Shown: positions 63,047 through 64,000 of the stretch, one piece after another | How the letters are laid out: every line of letters begins with the position of its first letter | How positions within the stretch are numbered: the stretch's first letter is position 1 | Assembly (NCBI GenBank): GCA_964465735.1 | Contig: CAYXKT010000001.1 | Span: 1 to 64,000 of the forward strand | Source of the DNA: Erginobacter sp964465735 | GTDB taxonomy: Bacteria; Auribacterota; Erginobacteria; Erginobacterales; Erginobacteraceae | Direction: 5' to 3' | DNA length: 64,000 nt | Position numbers and translations under genes: made by a program | The notes under the pieces: model-generated | What the model was told of the DNA's origin: nothing | Databases searched by the model: none | Seen by the model: the letters and a program-made list of their open reading frames with translations, nothing else

Positions 63047-63345
63047 ATGTTTCTCAGCTTGAAATCCAGGTCCTCGCGGTTGTGGCTGGGGATATTTATC
63101 GCCGCGTTTATTCTTCGGCTGGGGTATGGCCTTTCGCAGCCGGCGGAGTTCTGGGATGAGGATGAGGGGGTTTACCTGACGATGGCGGAAAACTTCCGGG
63201 CGGGGGAGGGGCTGATCTATACCCCTTACCGGAAGGCGGCCTTCCCCCCGCTTTATCCTTTGTTTTTGGCGGGGTTCTTGTGGGCGGGGTTTCCGCTCTT
63301 TACGGCCGCCCGGGTGGGCCGGGGGAGCGGGTCTCCGCTGGCGGG
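63047..63345 (+). pseudogene. N-terminal fragment of a GT39/ArnT-like transferase
   Basis: ATG 63047, hydrophobic leader, then PAEFWDEDEGVYLTMAENFR with the acidic pair of GT-C enzymes and AAFPPLYPLFLAGFLW. After about 100 codons the sequence is cut by the DUF2283/DUF4258 gene pair on the minus strand, whose 3' end begins at 63358. Not functional as a polytopic enzyme. Confidence 0.8.
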
Positions 63346-63357
63346 AAATTCTTTTTT

Positions 63358-63591
63358 CTATAGCGCCTTTGCTTCGGCCAGTTCGAGTACTCTGCCCTGA
63401 ACCGAATCGAGGACGACGTCCCGCAGGAAACGGCGCGCGTTGAGAATTTCTATTCCGATCAACTCACCTCTGGAATTCAGTTCCGCGGTAATATCGAGAT
63501 TGACCTCGACACTGCCGGCCTCGGGTTCATCGGAAATCGTAAAATGCAGCACATCGTCTTTCTCAAAATAGGTCATACGGCCTTTATTCAT
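63358..63591 (-). CDS. DUF2283 domain protein
   Basis: 77 aa: MTYFEKDDVLHFTISDEPEA, SVEVNLDITAELNSRGELIG and IEILNARRFL are typical of DUF2283, small proteins usually paired with DUF4258 proteins and suspected to be antitoxin-like. Overlaps the DUF4258 gene by 8 bp. It lies at the breakpoint of a truncated GT39 gene, so this pair may have inserted there. Confidence 0.85.
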   Translation of the reverse strand: MNKGRMTYFEKDDVLHFTISDEPEAGSVEVNLDITAELNSRGELIGIEILNARRFLRDVVLDSVQGRVLELAEAKAL

Positions 63592-63862
63592 TTTTGAACC
63601 TCCCAGATCTTACTCGGGTATTGATCTGCTGACGACTTGTGATGTGCACAGTAACGGGGGTCAGAGTATCGCCGATACGTTCATAAAGTGCCAGGATCAG
63701 CCCATCTCCGTGCCGGCCGATTGCCACCACTCGACCGGTGCCGGTATCCACATATCGTTCAGCGGAGTATCGGACAATGTTTTCTACCGTCGCCAGGTCA
63801 AAACCCCGCAGGTGGAGGCGATAGCGCATATAGTCGCTCCAGATAATCCTGGCTCCTTCCAT
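63584..63862 (-). CDS. DUF4258 domain protein
   Basis: 92 aa from ATG 63862, with AGGAG at 63868-63872 deciding the start over the upstream open frame. Sequence: WSDYMRYRLHLRGFDLATVE, ERYVDTGTGRVVAIGRHGDG and LTPVTVHITSRQQINTRVRS. DUF4258 proteins resemble RelE/BrnT-type toxin folds. It forms a complete pair with the DUF2283 gene downstream. No genes are recognised from 63863 to the window end. Confidence 0.8.
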   Translation of the reverse strand: MEGARIIWSDYMRYRLHLRGFDLATVENIVRYSAERYVDTGTGRVVAIGRHGDGLILALYERIGDTLTPVTVHITSRQQINTRVRSGRFKNE

Positions 63863-64000
63863 TAGATCTCCTTTGCGAGGCGCATCATCAGCGCCACCGA
63901 TATATCCGGCGCGATGACCTTGTTTCCCCATTCATTAATTAAAACATACCTCTTGAACTTCAGCAACGCTTTCCTGCTTTGTTCTTGCTGCTTTTGTGGG

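Noticed and set aside
1..64000. CRISPR array, tRNA or rRNA genes
   Set aside because: No regularly spaced identical repeats with unique spacers, no cas-like gene, and no tRNA cloverleaf or rRNA stretch recognised by eye.

Overview
The window looks like chromosomal DNA from an uncultured free-living bacterium with a surface polysaccharide. It carries a Wzx-type flippase, an O-antigen-ligase/Wzy-type protein, WecB, AsnB and many lipid-linked-sugar glycosyltransferases. I cannot place it in a phylum: there is no rRNA, tRNA or informational gene. The sequence is of medium GC with AT-rich islands (about 3.5-4.7 kb, 30.6-31.5 kb, 36.2-36.7 kb). It is full of decayed genes, duplicated segments, small repeats and toxin-antitoxin (TA) remnants, as in an accessory, recombining surface-antigen region.

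Layout. 0.3-2.9 kb: sulfate adenylyltransferase cysD and cysN, separated by an inverted-repeat-bounded GxxExxY gene. 3.0-9.1 kb: broken HEPN gene, sugar-nucleotide epimerase, glycosyltransferase, a UPF0104 membrane protein, an alkaline-phosphatase-superfamily enzyme. 9.4-18.6 kb: Wzy/ligase-like protein, two GT2 transferases around a GT39-type protein, and pseudogenes that copy genes found intact later in the window. 18.6-24.6 kb: asparagine synthase, a dead HAD phosphatase, a candidate structured RNA, and integron remains (broken intI, one attC, a hicAB cassette). 24.6-30.6 kb: a second glycosyltransferase set (TagF-like, DUF354, UPF0104, GT39). 31.5-43.6 kb: a phosphonate block (PEP mutase-nucleotidyltransferase fusion, phosphonopyruvate decarboxylase, iron alcohol dehydrogenase, second nucleotidyltransferase), then a membrane AP-superfamily protein, flippase, dehydrogenases and methyltransferases. 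45.6-51.5 kb: TA and defence genes, including a HigA-like antitoxin with a SecB-like chaperone. 52.6-63.9 kb: more surface genes (GT-C, GNAT, FemAB-like, WecB, methyltransferase) mixed with further TA remnants.

How it fits together. PEP would be converted to phosphonopyruvate, decarboxylated, and reduced to 2-hydroxyethylphosphonate (HEP). A nucleotidyltransferase beside these genes suggests CMP activation for attachment to a glycan or lipid. No aminotransferase is present, which argues against 2-aminoethylphosphonate as the end product. Polyprenyl-phosphate-sugar synthases (GT2 with C-terminal helices) and GT39-type proteins would build or decorate the glycan, with the flippase and Wzy/ligase-like protein handling export and assembly.

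Mobile and repeat elements include a 163-bp inverted-repeat element in three equal-length copies, one inside a GT2 gene and one between the two genes of an MNT-HEPN pair. There is also a 255-bp element with an exact 8-bp target duplication, and multi-hairpin REP-like repeats. In several TA pairs the toxin gene is broken while the antitoxin gene is still open.
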